Origin: CGIF01 sp031673915
Lineage (GTDB): Bacteria > Bacillota_I > Bacilli_A > Mycoplasmatales > CGIF01
DNA: 64,000 nt
NCBI GenBank assembly: GCA_031673915.1
Contig: CP125277.1
Location: 186,001 to 250,000, forward strand
Direction: 5' to 3'
The translations under genes and the position numbers were made by a program. Under the pieces are notes generated by a model. The model worked only from the letters and a program-made list of their open reading frames with translations. It searched no databases and was not told where the DNA came from. This document shows, piece by piece, positions 1-9,555 of this stretch; position 1 is the stretch's first letter; each line of letters begins with the position of its first letter.

Positions 1-829
1 CATATTCATTAATGCATTGTTCAAAGGTGAGAATGTCAAATTTTATTTTTTCTATTTCTACATTTAAGTGTTTTGTTAAAAATTCAATTAACATCTTTTC
101 AATTAAATTGAAGTAATAGTTTTGATTTGCAAATGACATTTCTACATCAAGTTGAAGAAATTCTAGCTGTCTATTACTTCTAGCATCTTCATTTCTAAAC
201 GTTTTAGCTATTTGATAATATTTTTTGAATCCACTAATCATTAGTATCTGTTTAAAGATTTGAGGAGATTGTGGTAATGTATAAAAGCGATCTTTTAAAT
301 TTGAAGGAACTAAAAAACTTTTTGCTCCCTCTGGTGAAAGCTGAGATAAAATTGGAGTTTCTATTTCTATAAATTCTTCTTTGTAAAAAAAATTTCTAAT
401 ATAGTGAAGGAAATTATTCTTTTCAATAAGTATTCTTTTACTTTTTTCTCTTCTTAGATCTAAATATCTGTATCTATATCTGTTATCTTCTTTTAATTCC
501 AAGTCATCTCTTATTTCAAAAGGCAACTGTATTGTTTTATTTATTAATTCTCAAGATTTTAATAGTATTTCAAACTCCTCTTCGTTATTGCTTTCGATAG
601 ATTTTTTTGTTTTTACTTCTCCAAAAATTTTTATTAAATCTCCAGTAGTTAATTTCTCTTCAATTTCTTTAATAATAACTTGTTCTTTAACTATAACTTG
701 AATATCTTCTCCTTCTTCTCCTTGAATATTAAAAAATAATAATTTCCCCAAGTTTCTAATTTTTTTTATTCATCCTTTTATGAAGATTTCTTTATTTTTT
801 TGTTCTTTTAAATAATTATTGTTTTTCAT
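1..829 (-). CDS. aspS: Aspartyl-tRNA synthetase, C-terminal part cut off by window edge
   Basis: Class II aminoacyl-tRNA synthetase that charges tRNA-Asp in the cytoplasm. About 276 codons are visible. They hold an N-terminal OB-fold anticodon-binding domain, then RYRYLDLRRE, LPQSPQIFKQ and YYQIAKTFRNED, all typical of AspRS (motif 2 lies in the last). The ATG at 829 begins MKNNNYLKEQ; a later in-frame TTG at 751 would cut into the OB fold. The codon at 551-553 is TGA and must be read as Trp. The gene is transcribed away from the ABC transporter genes, so 830-1041 is a divergent promoter region. The catalytic C-terminal half lies outside the window. Confidence 0.93.
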
Positions 830-1041
830 TTGTTTTGTTTTAAAAAATTCTTTTTTTGAGATATAAATTTAATTATTTTCTTTTAGAGAATAGGATAGAT
901 CTTGTTCTATCAAATTATAACTAGTTTTTAATCAGTATTTTTAAATAGAAGCTATAGTTATTTATGATAATTTTAATAATAAATATTTTTTTTACTAAAA
1001 GTTATTAAAAACAAGTATAACTGTTAAAAGAATCAAAGAGA

Positions 1042-1734
1042 ATGAAAAAAATAGAATTTATAAATGTAAAGAAGTCTTTTGGAAAATTAGAAGTTTTGAA
1101 TAATGTTTCGTTTTCAGTTGAAAAATCTTCTATACATGGTCTTATAGGAAATAATGGTGCTGGAAAAACAACTATATTTAGTATATTAAGTAACTATATA
1201 ACTGATTTTCAAGGAGAAGTTTTAGTTTATAATAAGAGTATTAAGGATTTTACTGATTATAAAAAAAAATCTGTTTTTATGTTTGCGGATCCTTCTTTTC
1301 CTGAAAATAGAAAAGTTAAAGAGTATTTTGATGAATGTGCTTATTTAAGAGGTGTTTCAAGAGAAGTATCAGATAAAATTTTTAATAACTCATCTTTGAT
1401 TGATAAAAAAGATGAGTTGTGCTCTAAATTATCAACAGGTTGAAAGAAAATACTTCAGTTTTTAACATTTGACTTGATTGAAAATCTTGAATTTGCTTTT
1501 TTAGATGAGCCTTTTGAAGGTTTAGATATTTATAATAAAGATTATTTTGTAAAGAAAGTTATAAGTATGAAGGAAAATGGCGTTACTATTTTCATTTCTA
1601 GTCATAATCTTCCAGATTTGCAACTTCTTTCTGACAAAGTTACTTTTATTGATAAAGGAAAGATTCTTTATAGCGGAGAAAAAACTTTAAATATCAGAGA
1701 TATTTATGATAGTTTGATTAGACAAGAAAATTAA
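1042..1734 (+). CDS. ABC transporter ATP-binding protein
   Basis: A 230-residue cytoplasmic ATPase subunit. Walker A GNNGAGKT is at residues 36-43, the signature is degenerate (LSTGWKK rather than LSGGQ), Walker B plus D-loop is FAFLDEPFEGLD, and the switch His is in SSHNLPDL. A UGA-Trp sits in the signature at 1441. Single-domain cassettes of this kind pair with a separate membrane subunit, and the next gene 19 bp downstream is such a protein. The substrate cannot be told; export or bacteriocin-immunity type cassettes look most alike. The start follows AAAGAG a few bases upstream. Confidence 0.9.
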
Positions 1735-1753
1735 TTTAATAAAAGGGTAGTAT

Positions 1754-2887
1754 ATGAAAAATTTATTAAACAAAGAAGCGATCAAATATTATTTAAAAAA
1801 TTCTATTAAATTTAATAAAAGAAGTTTTATTTTCTTTTGTATATTTTCTTTTGTTAGAATTTTAGCTGTTCCTTCGTTGATTAACAATGATAGACAAGAA
1901 GCCTTGATTGAAGAAAAAAAAGTTATTATTGAAAAAGAAACTTTAAAGCAAATAAAACAGGCTTTTTTATATGTAAAAGAAGGTGATTCTCGTTATTTAA
2001 GTGATCTAGATAAAATTCAAAATGTTGATGATTCTAATGTTTCTCAAATTAATTTGGAGAATAGATTAAGTGGGAATAGGGAGACTAAAAATAAAATTAG
2101 CAATCTAAATATTTATAAAAAGTTTTCAAATTTGTTTTTTTCAAATTTTTATGGTATTGATTATCAATTAAAAATTGAAAATTTTGTTAATAATTCAATA
2201 GAGAAAAATAGATTATTTTTCTCTCGTCACTTTAAAGAAAATAATTATTGATTATTAATTTTTATTAATTTACTTATTTTTGTTTCTTTATCAACTATTT
2301 CTTGTAATTTTTTTAGTAGGTTCATTAGAATTATTTTAGTTGAAGAATTTTTTGATAAACTTTATGAAAATTTGTTAGAATGAAGCTCATCAAAAGTCAA
2401 TAATGACAAATTTGTTATTTTAAATACTTCTTGAACAAGAAGAGAAATTTTCATATCTAAATTTATTGTAATTTTTTTAATTTCTTCTTTAGTTTCTCTT
2501 TCCAATTCATTATTTGTTTTTTTTTATAGAGAGAGATTTGGTATAAGTTTATCGCAAATACTTTTATACTTATTTTTAAATACTTTTATTTTTAATTTTA
2601 TTTTTTCTGTTCATAGAAGAGTTTTAAATTATTTATTGATTTCAAAGAAATGAATTTTGGTCATTTTAGAAAATTTTCTTCTATTTTATAACTATACAAT
2701 TCCTTTTTTTTTATCTTTATTTCAAAATAATCTTGGTAGATTTAGTATTTTCAAAGGAATTAATTTTGTTTCTGAATCAAATAATTATAATTTTTTATTA
2801 ATTTTTTCTTCTATATATTTTCTTCTAGAGTTTGCCGCACTTATAAATTATTATAATAGGTATAAAAAATTTGACTTTAAAGCTTAA
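1754..2887 (+). CDS. Putative ABC transporter membrane subunit
   Basis: A 377-residue integral membrane protein directly behind an ABC ATPase gene and almost certainly in the same operon. There is one hydrophobic segment near residues 26-45, a long charged extracytoplasmic-looking loop (about 46-165), then roughly five hydrophobic segments to the C-terminus. This TM-loop-5TM layout is that of ABC-2 type permeases. UGA codons at 2249 and several later positions are Trp. The sequence itself is not one I recognise; the role is inferred from topology and neighbour. AAGGG lies about 8 bases before the start. Confidence 0.65.
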
Positions 2888-2977
2888 TATTTTTATTATT
2901 TTGATAATTTGTTATTTGTGTTTAATTAGAAAGAAAGGTTTATATTAATTCAATTTGAATTTATAAAAAGTATTAAA

Positions 2978-3817
2978 ATGCCGGAATTACCAGAAGTAGA
3001 GACTGTTATTAGAAGTCTTTCTGAAATAAAAAATAAAAGAATAGTTGACGTTGAGGTAATTAAAGAAAATTTGCTTAAGGGTGGAATAAATAAGAGTGAT
3101 TTTATTTCTCAAGTTTGCGGAGAAAGAATTAATGATATAGTAAGAAAAGGAAAATATATTTTTATTCTTTTGGACGAATGAGTTATCATTAATCATTTAA
3201 GAATGACTGGAAAATATTTTTTAAAAGAAAATTATGCTAGCAAAGATCAAATTAATCATTTGTCTTTAATTTTTCATCTTGATGACGGAAGTAAGATATT
3301 ATTTTGTGATGCTAGAAACTTTGCTACTTTTCATTTGCAAAAAATAGATGAATATAAAAGTATTTATCCTTATAAAAATATTGGATTAGATTTAATTAAT
3401 GATGAAGTTAGTTTTGAATATTTATTCTCTTTTTTTAAAAATAAAAAAATTCCAATTAAAGCTGCTTTGCTTGAACAAACTATTATTAGCGGAATTGGAA
3501 ATATTTATGCTTCAGAGATATTGTTTTTAATTAATGTTCATCCACTGCTTCCAACTAATTCTTTAAGTGAAGATAAAATTAAAGAATTATTAATAATTAC
3601 TAAGAAAATATTGGAAAGAGCTATTGAATTAAAAGGCTCTTCAATTGTTGATTTTGTCACTCCTTCAAATGAAAAAGGAAATTTTCAAAATGAACTAAAA
3701 GTTTACGGAAAAGCTGGGAAAAATTGCTTTATTTGTGCTGAAAAAATCGAAAGAATTTCTATAGATAATCGTTCAACTTTTTTCTGTCCAAGTTGTCAAA
3801 AAGCAGAAATTAATTAA
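2978..3817 (+). CDS. mutM: Formamidopyrimidine-DNA glycosylase (Fpg/MutM)
   Basis: Base-excision repair enzyme that removes 8-oxoguanine and FaPy lesions and nicks by beta/delta elimination. The 279-residue protein starts MPELPEVET, giving the catalytic Pro2 and Glu3. RKGKYIF carries the conserved Lys. The C-terminus has the zinc finger C-x2-C ... C-x2-C (CFIC ... CPSC). One UGA-Trp is at 3179. Full length for the family (about 270-280). Its last 8 bases overlap the 3' end of the convergent RuvC-like gene. Confidence 0.96.
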
Positions 3818-4301
3818 GTATTTTTTCTAAATTATTTTTTTTTATGTAACAATAAAAAATTAAGAATGCATCCAACTCATGAAGACTTATTTTTTTATTA
3901 TTTCTAAATCATCCGCCACCTCTACCAGGTTTGAAATAAACATTTTCTATTTCTAAAACATTTTCTTTTATTTTTTTGTAGGTTGTTTTTACTTCTCTCA
4001 CTAGCACAGTTTCGCACTTTTTTAATCTTGGAATAAAATATATAAGTGATTCAATTATTCCGAACATTTTAAAAAGACTTGTTAAGTCATACCCTCTAAC
4101 TTTTATAAAGTTAGTAGTTTCATATATTATATAGTCAACTTTTTTTTCTTCACAAAAATTTTTGATAAATTCAAAATGTTCTTTTCAAATCTTGCTTTTG
4201 AAACTTGAGAATGTTTCTTCTTTTTTTTCACTGTCATAAAAAAACAATCCCGTTGTTCCTGATCCAGATGGATCAATTGATAGATATTTATAATTTTCCA
4301 C
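3810..4301 (-). CDS. RuvC/RNase H-fold nuclease-like protein
   Basis: A 163-residue protein with the pattern of a RuvC-like nuclease. An N-terminal strand SIDPSGSGTTG gives the first Asp in a glycine-rich turn, IIYETT gives a Glu, and HELDAFLIF near the C-terminus gives the final acidic residues. The start is GTG at 4301; an in-frame TAA just upstream allows nothing longer. It lies 27 bp downstream of a RecB-like nuclease gene and overlaps mutM convergently. A role in Holliday junction or branched DNA processing is inference. It is not the canonical RuvC by sequence. Confidence 0.6.
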
Positions 4302-4328
4302 TTTTTATCTTTCTGAGTATTTAGTTTT

Positions 4329-5042
4329 TTATCTTTTTGTTAAAAGTCTCTGTAATGATTCTCCATCAGAATATGCTTCTAAAAGATTTTCAATTATGTT
4401 TTTCTTTACTTCAAATGAATAAATATCTTTGTTTTTTACTATTTTTATAAGAATTTCTAATATTTCAAACAATTCTTTTTTTGCTTCAAATTTATTAAAA
4501 AAAACACCACTTCCAGTGCTTCATAATAAATATATTTGTTTTTTTGTGCATAGATGTTGAATAAGCAATTGTATTCTAAAAGCTAGCATTGACATTGGAC
4601 TTTTATCTATTACAACGTTGTTAGTTTTTAATTCTATTGCGAAGTCTTCAAATTCTAAATCAATATAACTTCCAAAAAAATTTTCATTGTAAAAACAATG
4701 ATGAAGACTTTCACTTCCTAAAAATTTATCAAAGTTTTTCTCTTTGAAAAAAGTAAGTGATTCTTTTATTTTTTCTAATGTTTTTGGACTTATTTTTGAA
4801 GAAAGATAACTTTTATCGTCTCCTGTTTCTAAGAAAGATTGGATTGTTTGGTGGAATATTTTTCCATTATTAGCAGCTATTTGAAGAATAAAATCCGGAA
4901 TTTGTTTATCTCCATATTCAATTTCTTTCAAAATTTTTGTTAGTGTGCTTGAACTTAATGCTTTTTGATCTTTATAATATGGTCATAAAAGACCACTATC
5001 TGGCGACATTAAAATCTTAATATCTTCTTCTCTTTTTTGCAT
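4329..5042 (-). CDS. RecB-like PD-(D/E)XK nuclease family protein
   Basis: A 237-residue protein with the motif order of RecB-type PD-(D/E)XK nucleases. GKIFHQTIQSFLE is a helix with His, GSYIDLEFEDFAIELKT supplies the catalytic Asp and E-x-K, and AFRIQLLIQHL is like the Q-x3-Y helix. It begins MQKREEDIKI at ATG 5042, 33 bp downstream of rplI. It stands where replicative helicase dnaB usually follows rplI in Firmicutes. The RuvC-like gene follows at once, so the two probably act in one DNA-processing pathway. The family call rests on motifs; the substrate is unknown. Confidence 0.6.
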
Positions 5043-5075
5043 TTTTATTCTTTAATTTTTTATATTTTTAATTTA

Positions 5076-5528
5076 TTAAGAATAAATTTTTAATTTAATT
5101 TTTGCTAGTAAATCTTTGTTTACTTTTAAATTTATTAAATATTCTCCCTCTTCATGAATAGGCTTAAAATCAATAAATTTTTTCTTATCTATAATTAAAT
5201 TATTTTCTTCTTTTAATTTTTTTGTTATATCTGCTAAATTTATTGATCCAAATAATTTACCCTTTTCTTTTTTCAAATTGAATGATAGAGACAAGTTATT
5301 AATTTTTTCAAAAAGAATTTTGTCTTCCTCTTTTTTTATAAGAATTTTCTTTTTTTCTTTTGCTTTTTCTCTTTCTAAAATATCAACACTTTCCTTATTA
5401 TAAGGCATTGCTTTTTTATTTGCAAAGAGAAAATTATTAGCAAATCCAGAATTAACTTCTTTAATATCGTTTTTTTTACCAAGATTTTTCACATCTTCTA
5501 ATAAAACAACTTTTTCCTTTTTATTCAT
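5076..5528 (-). CDS. rplI: 50S ribosomal protein L9
   Basis: Large-subunit protein bL9, 150 residues, close to the usual length. The N-terminal domain is clear (KVVLLEDVKNLGKKNDIKEV, then SGFANNFLF), followed by a Lys/Glu-rich connecting helix (about residues 50-80) and the C-terminal rRNA-binding domain. It follows rpsF and rpsR on the minus strand, as in many Firmicutes. Confidence 0.95.
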   Translation of the reverse strand: MNKKEKVVLLEDVKNLGKKNDIKEVNSGFANNFLFANKKAMPYNKESVDILEREKAKEKKKILIKKEEDKILFEKINNLSLSFNLKKEKGKLFGSINLADITKKLKEENNLIIDKKKFIDFKPIHEEGEYLINLKVNKDLLAKIKLKIYS

Positions 5529-5584
5529 TTTTTTTGAATATCCCTTTGTAGAAATTTTTTATTAGAGATTTTATAAAGAAAATA

Positions 5585-5926
5585 TTAATTATTTTCTACT
5601 GTTTTTTGTCCTTGATTTTGTTGTTGGGGTTGATAACTTTGTTTATGTTGGTAGTTGCTTCACTCGCTTTGATCAATTACATTGTAAGGCATTAGAGCCA
5701 TTTGTCTAGATCTTCTTATTGCTTTAGCAACTCTTCTTTGATACTTTAAAGTTAATTTGTTGAAAATTCCAGGAATTATTTGTCCTTGTTTGTTCACAAA
5801 GTGACTAAGTGTTTCAACATCTTTATAATCAATATACTCTATGTTGTTTTTTAAGAAGTAAAAATTGTTTCCAAAGATTTTATTTTTTTCCATTAATCTA
5901 AGTCATCTAGAAGAATATCGTTTCAT
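5585..5926 (-). CDS. rpsR: 30S ribosomal protein S18
   Basis: Small-subunit protein bS18, 113 residues, longer than the usual 75-80. The core IEYIDYKDVETL ... KYQRRVAKAIRRSRQMALMPY is diagnostic. There is a Gln/Asn-rich C-terminal tail of about 30 residues beginning after a UGA-Trp. The chosen ATG at 5926 has AAAGGA upstream; ATG 5893 is an alternative that removes 11 residues. In most bacteria ssb lies between rpsF and rpsR; here only 37 bp separate them. Confidence 0.93.
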
Positions 5927-5963
5927 TTTTTTTATTTTCCTTTTATAATATTAAATTAATTTT

Positions 5964-6416
5964 TTATCTAATGTCTATAGATGAAGAATGTCTATCGTTA
6001 TGTTGTTGATTTCTATTATCTCTATTGTCGTTTCTATTATAGTTTTGTTTTACAAATCCAGTTTTTTTAACGATTTTTCTATTTCTTTGAGATTTTAGAT
6101 TTTTCTTTATCTTTATTTTTTTTTCTGTGTCAAGATTTATTGTCATATGTCTAACAACAAAAGACTTTTTAATAATTTCTTCTATTTCTGAAGTGTCACT
6201 TCTTTTTGCTTCAAAGTTTAAAAGTAAGTATTCAGCACTTTCTAAATTTTCTATTTTGTAAGCAAGTTTTTTTATATCACTACTAAATTTAATCTTATTA
6301 GGACTTATAACTTTTTCTAATTCGTCTATTAATTTTGATTTTTTTTCGCTATCAGATTCTTTAATAATACAAAGTATTTCGTAATTGCTTTTTCTAATTT
6401 CTTCTTTATTGTTCAT
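5964..6416 (-). CDS. rpsF: 30S ribosomal protein S6
   Basis: Small-subunit protein bS6, which binds S18 in the platform. It is 150 residues: the usual fold of about 95-100 (MNNKEEIRKSNYEILCII at the start, YLLLNFEAKRSD in the middle, VVRHMTI near the end), then a basic Asn/Arg/Asp-rich tail. It is first in the rpsF-rpsR-rplI-nuclease gene run. The upstream 6417-6650 region should hold the promoter. Confidence 0.92.
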   Translation of the reverse strand: MNNKEEIRKSNYEILCIIKESDSEKKSKLIDELEKVISPNKIKFSSDIKKLAYKIENLESAEYLLLNFEAKRSDTSEIEEIIKKSFVVRHMTINLDTEKKIKIKKNLKSQRNRKIVKKTGFVKQNYNRNDNRDNRNQQHNDRHSSSIDIR

Positions 6417-6650
6417 TATTTTTATTTATTTGATTTTGTTGTTAGCAAAAGTTATTAATGAGAATTAATGCTAGTAAAATAATAACTTTCAATAATCTTT
6501 TCTCTATTTAAACTATTTTGTGCTATATATCTTAATTTTAGTAAACTAATATTCTTCTAAAGAAGTTTCGTTCATCTTTAACTTATTAATAAATTTTTAG
6601 TTTTCTATTTTTCCTATTAATAAATTAAAGATTTTAATTTCTAATTTTTA

Positions 6651-6745
6651 TGGCGGAAGCGAAAGGATTTGAACCTTCGCATATACTTTTTAATATATCT
6701 ACTAGCTTTCCAAGCCAGCCTCTTCAACCACTTGAGTACGCTTCC
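6651..6745 (-). tRNA. tRNA-Ser (anticodon GGA)
   Basis: A 95-nt tRNA with the long variable arm of tRNA-Ser. The acceptor stem GGAAGCG pairs with CGCTTCC and CCA is encoded. The anticodon stem CTGGC/GCTAG holds a TTGGAAA loop, so the anticodon is GGA, reading UCU/UCC. Confidence 0.95.
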
Positions 6746-6901
6746 ATTCCTTATTTATTTTTTAGTTTATTTTATTTTTTTGTTAAGAATAACTTTTAAA
6801 ATAAAAGTAACAACTTTATATTAATTTTGTTTAAATATTTTAATAAAGAACAAAAAAGTTGTTATCAAAAAAATCATAAAAAGAAATAGGAGAATAATAA
6901 T

Positions 6902-7162
6902 ATGTTTGGAGAAATTCCTCAAGTAATACTTCAAGATGGTCTTGATAAATTAGATGTTCATGATGTTGAAATTAGAAGAATGAGTAAAGGGGAAAAAGAA
7001 TTAAAAAAAGAAATTAAAATTCTTCAAGACAAAGTAAATAAAGCAGGTGATAATTCTAAAATTAAAGAGCTTGAAGCAAAAATAGAAAATCTTTCTAAAA
7101 TTATTGATGATTTACAAAATAAATTAGCTTTCTCAACATCTATAAATAAGCCTCAAGAGTAA
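6902..7162 (+). CDS. Small coiled-coil protein of unknown function
   Basis: An 86-residue soluble protein. Residues from about 25 to 75 are heptad-like and highly charged (Lys/Glu/Leu), predicting a coiled coil. It has one of the best Shine-Dalgarno sequences in the window (AGGAGA at 6888-6893), so it is probably well translated. It sits alone between tRNA genes. I do not recognise the family. Confidence 0.6.
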   Translation: MFGEIPQVILQDGLDKLDVHDVEIRRMSKGEKELKKEIKILQDKVNKAGDNSKIKELEAKIENLSKIIDDLQNKLAFSTSINKPQE

Positions 7163-7480
7163 ATTAAAATAAAGATATTTAATTTTTAAAAATTAATTTT
7201 TTACTTTATTGTAACAATCTTTAGATAAATTAGAACTTTTTTATTCTAGGCGTTTTAAATATTGCCTAAACTTATAATATAAGAAATTAAGTTTTTAATA
7301 ATTATAATTTAAATTAAATGAGAGTTAAATCTGGTTTTTTTAATGTTTGTTTACACTAAAATCTTATTAATATTATTAATATATTTATTAACAAAATTAC
7401 TTTTGAAATTACCTTTTTAATTAATAAGTGATAACAAAGAATTTTTCTCACTTATTACTTTAGAAAGTTTTAAATAAATT
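7163..7480. other. Noncoding gap
   Basis: About 320 bases of A/T-rich sequence between the small coiled-coil gene and tRNA-Gly. I see no ORF or RNA gene. A short inverted pair TAGGC...GCCTA near 7247-7267 could be a weak stem. Confidence 0.4.
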
Positions 7481-7554
7481 GCGAATGTAGTTCAATGGTA
7501 GAACCTTAGACTGCCAGTCTAATGGTGAGGGTTCGATTCCCTTCATTCGCTCCA
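7481..7554 (+). tRNA. tRNA-Gly (anticodon GCC)
   Basis: A 74-nt cloverleaf with encoded CCA. The acceptor GCGAATG pairs with CATTCGC. The anticodon stem TTAGA/TCTAA encloses CTGCCAG, so the anticodon is GCC. Confidence 0.95.
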
Positions 7555-7576
7555 TTAGTTAAATTACATTAATTAT

Positions 7577-7653
7577 GGCGGGTATAGCGAAGTGGTTAAC
7601 GCGCTAGTTTGTGGCACTAGTATTCATGGGTTCAATTCCCATTATCCGCCCCA
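7577..7653 (+). tRNA. tRNA-His (anticodon GTG)
   Basis: A cloverleaf with encoded CCA and the extra 5' G(-1) opposite C73 that is specific to tRNA-His. The anticodon stem CTAGT/ACTAG encloses a TTGTGGC loop. It lies 22 bp after tRNA-Gly and is probably co-transcribed with it. Confidence 0.95.
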
Positions 7654-7721
7654 TTATTTTATTCTTTTATAAAATCTTTAAATTTAATTGCTAATTATTT
7701 TTACTTACTATTCACTTTAAT

Positions 7722-8534
7722 ATGTCAATTTCAATTCAAAAAAGCTTTATTAATGAATCTAAATCGCTTTTTTTAATTGCAACTCCCATAGGGAATTTAC
7801 AAGAGTTAACACCTAGAGCTATTGACACTTTAAAGAACTCTGATTTAATATTATGTGAAAACACTTATTCCTGTTTAAGGTTGCTTCGTCACTTTAAAAT
7901 TGAAAATAAAAGATTGATGCTTTATGATAACATAATAGAAAAATCAGAATATAGATTAGATAAATTGATTGACAAAATGCTTAATCATAAAAAAATATCT
8001 TTGGTTTCAAATGCAGGATATCCTTTAATATCTGATCCTGGAAGAGTGTTGGTAAGAAAATGAATAGACATTGGGAATTATGTTATTCCTATTTCAGGGA
8101 GTAGTGCTTTCATTAATGCTCTTGTTGCTTCCGGTTTTTATTATCATAATTTTACTTTCATTGGATTTCTTCCTAGGAGTAAAACTAAGCAATTAGTTTT
8201 TTTAAAAACTTATTCAAATAATTTTCTTTCTGCTTTAATTATTTATGAAACAGCTAACAGACTTGTTAAAACATTAATAAGTATTAAAGATTCTTTGGGT
8301 AATCGTCTAATATCAATTTGCAGGGAAATAACAAAAATTCACGAAGAGTTTATTAGGGGTGGTATTGAAGATGTTATTGAATATTTAAATTTAAATTGTT
8401 CAGATTTAAAGGGAGAAGTTGTAATTATAATAAGTGTTGAAATTAAAGATAATAATTTAGAAAAAAAAACACTTTTTATGAGAAAAAATTCTTTAAGCAA
8501 AAAAAAGAATATAAGGAGTAAAAAAAATTTTTAA
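7722..8534 (+). CDS. rsmI: 16S rRNA 2'-O-ribose C1402 methyltransferase
   Basis: SAM-dependent methyltransferase acting on C1402 in the decoding centre of 16S rRNA. 270 residues, usual size. It shows LFLIATPIGNLQELTPRAI near the N-terminus, LVSNAGYPLISDPG in the middle (family consensus SDAGTPGISDPG) and EITKIHEEFIRG later. UGA-Trp at 8060. The tail is very basic. The next small ORF begins one base after the stop, so translation may be coupled. Confidence 0.93.
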
Positions 8535-8535
8535 T

Positions 8536-8811
8536 ATGAACGTGGGCAGTAAAATTTATTCGATTTTGATAAAAAATCTAAAGAAGTTTTTTGGGAGAAA
8601 TAATGATAAAATTAAATATTCGCTTTTATTTTTTGACTTATTTCTTATTTTTTCAGTTTGCAGTTTTATGTATAATCTTGCTGAAACAGAAGGTGATAGT
8701 GAAGAAGATATTTTAGAATCAAAAAATTCATATTCTTCTTTTAAAATATTTGGATTCTTCTTTTTTTTACTTTTCTTTTCAAAGTTTTTTATTTGGTCCA
8801 TATCTAAATAA
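8536..8811 (+). CDS. Small two-TM membrane protein, unknown
   Basis: A 91-residue protein with hydrophobic segments near residues 29-46 (LLFFDLFLIFSVCSFMY) and 70-90, joined by an acidic loop. It begins one base after the rsmI stop. I do not recognise the family. This window has many such small membrane proteins of similar layout. Confidence 0.55.
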   Translation: MNVGSKIYSILIKNLKKFFGRNNDKIKYSLLFFDLFLIFSVCSFMYNLAETEGDSEEDILESKNSYSSFKIFGFFFFLLFFSKFFIWSISK

Positions 8812-8857
8812 ATAACTTATAGGTATTTAAATAAAAAAATTATAAACTAATAGTGTT

Positions 8858-9352
8858 ATGAATAAAAAAGAAAAAGATATTATAGAAAAAGAAAAAGATT
8901 TAAATAAACAATTAATTTCTCTAAAAGAAGATAAGATTAGAGTTTTAGCTGATCTTGAAAATGAAAGAAAAAATCACATAAAAGAGATTGAGAATGTTGC
9001 TAAGTTTTCAAACAAAAAACTTATTTTAAAGATATTGCCTTTGATTGAAAATTATGAAAGGGCTTTAAAGCTTAGTGATGGAGTTGGCAATGAAAAGATT
9101 GACAAATTTATTTCAGGATTTTCAATGGTTTTAAATGATTTTAAGTTGAGTTTAAAAAGTGAAGGTGTTGAAGAATATTCTCCTATTGTTAAAAAAGATT
9201 TGTGAGATAGTAATTTTTGTGAAGTCGTTGAAGAAATAGAGAATAATGACTACGAAGAAGGAACTGTTCTTGAAGTTATTCAAAAAGGTTATTTTTTAAA
9301 CAAAAGACTTTTAGTTACTGCTAAAGTTTCTGTTAGTAAAAAAACACAATAG
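8858..9352 (+). CDS. grpE: Nucleotide exchange factor GrpE
   Basis: Co-chaperone that releases ADP from DnaK. 164 residues: an N-terminal long helix (LADLENERKNHIKEIENVAK), the KILPLIENYERAL helix, and the C-terminal beta domain EVIQKGYFLNKRLLVTAKV. UGA-Trp at 9203. It precedes dnaK and dnaJ as usual, but no hrcA lies upstream and I find no CIRCE element. A TATAAA at 8841 leaves a very short leader before the ATG. Confidence 0.94.
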
Positions 9353-9555
9353 GTTTAGTTTAAAGTTTATAAGCTAAAAATATTTTAACATTTTAAATTT
9401 TTAGTAAAAAGATTTGTTAGTTAAAAAATGTTAATTACTTAAAGTAAAAATTCTAAAAATTTTTTTAAAAAAAAGTTTCTTCTTTTATATATTTATAATA
9501 AATAGATGATGAAAGAATATAAGAACTAAAGAAAATATAAGGGTCATAAATAAAT

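Noticed and set aside
2987..3196. Minus-strand ORF inside mutM
   Set aside because: Shadow of a clear Fpg gene in the other strand; Phe/Tyr/Asn-rich translation is typical of antisense A/T-rich sequence.
8812..9555. CIRCE element for HrcA control of grpE/dnaK
   Set aside because: No TTAGCACTC/GAGTGCTAA pair in either leader.
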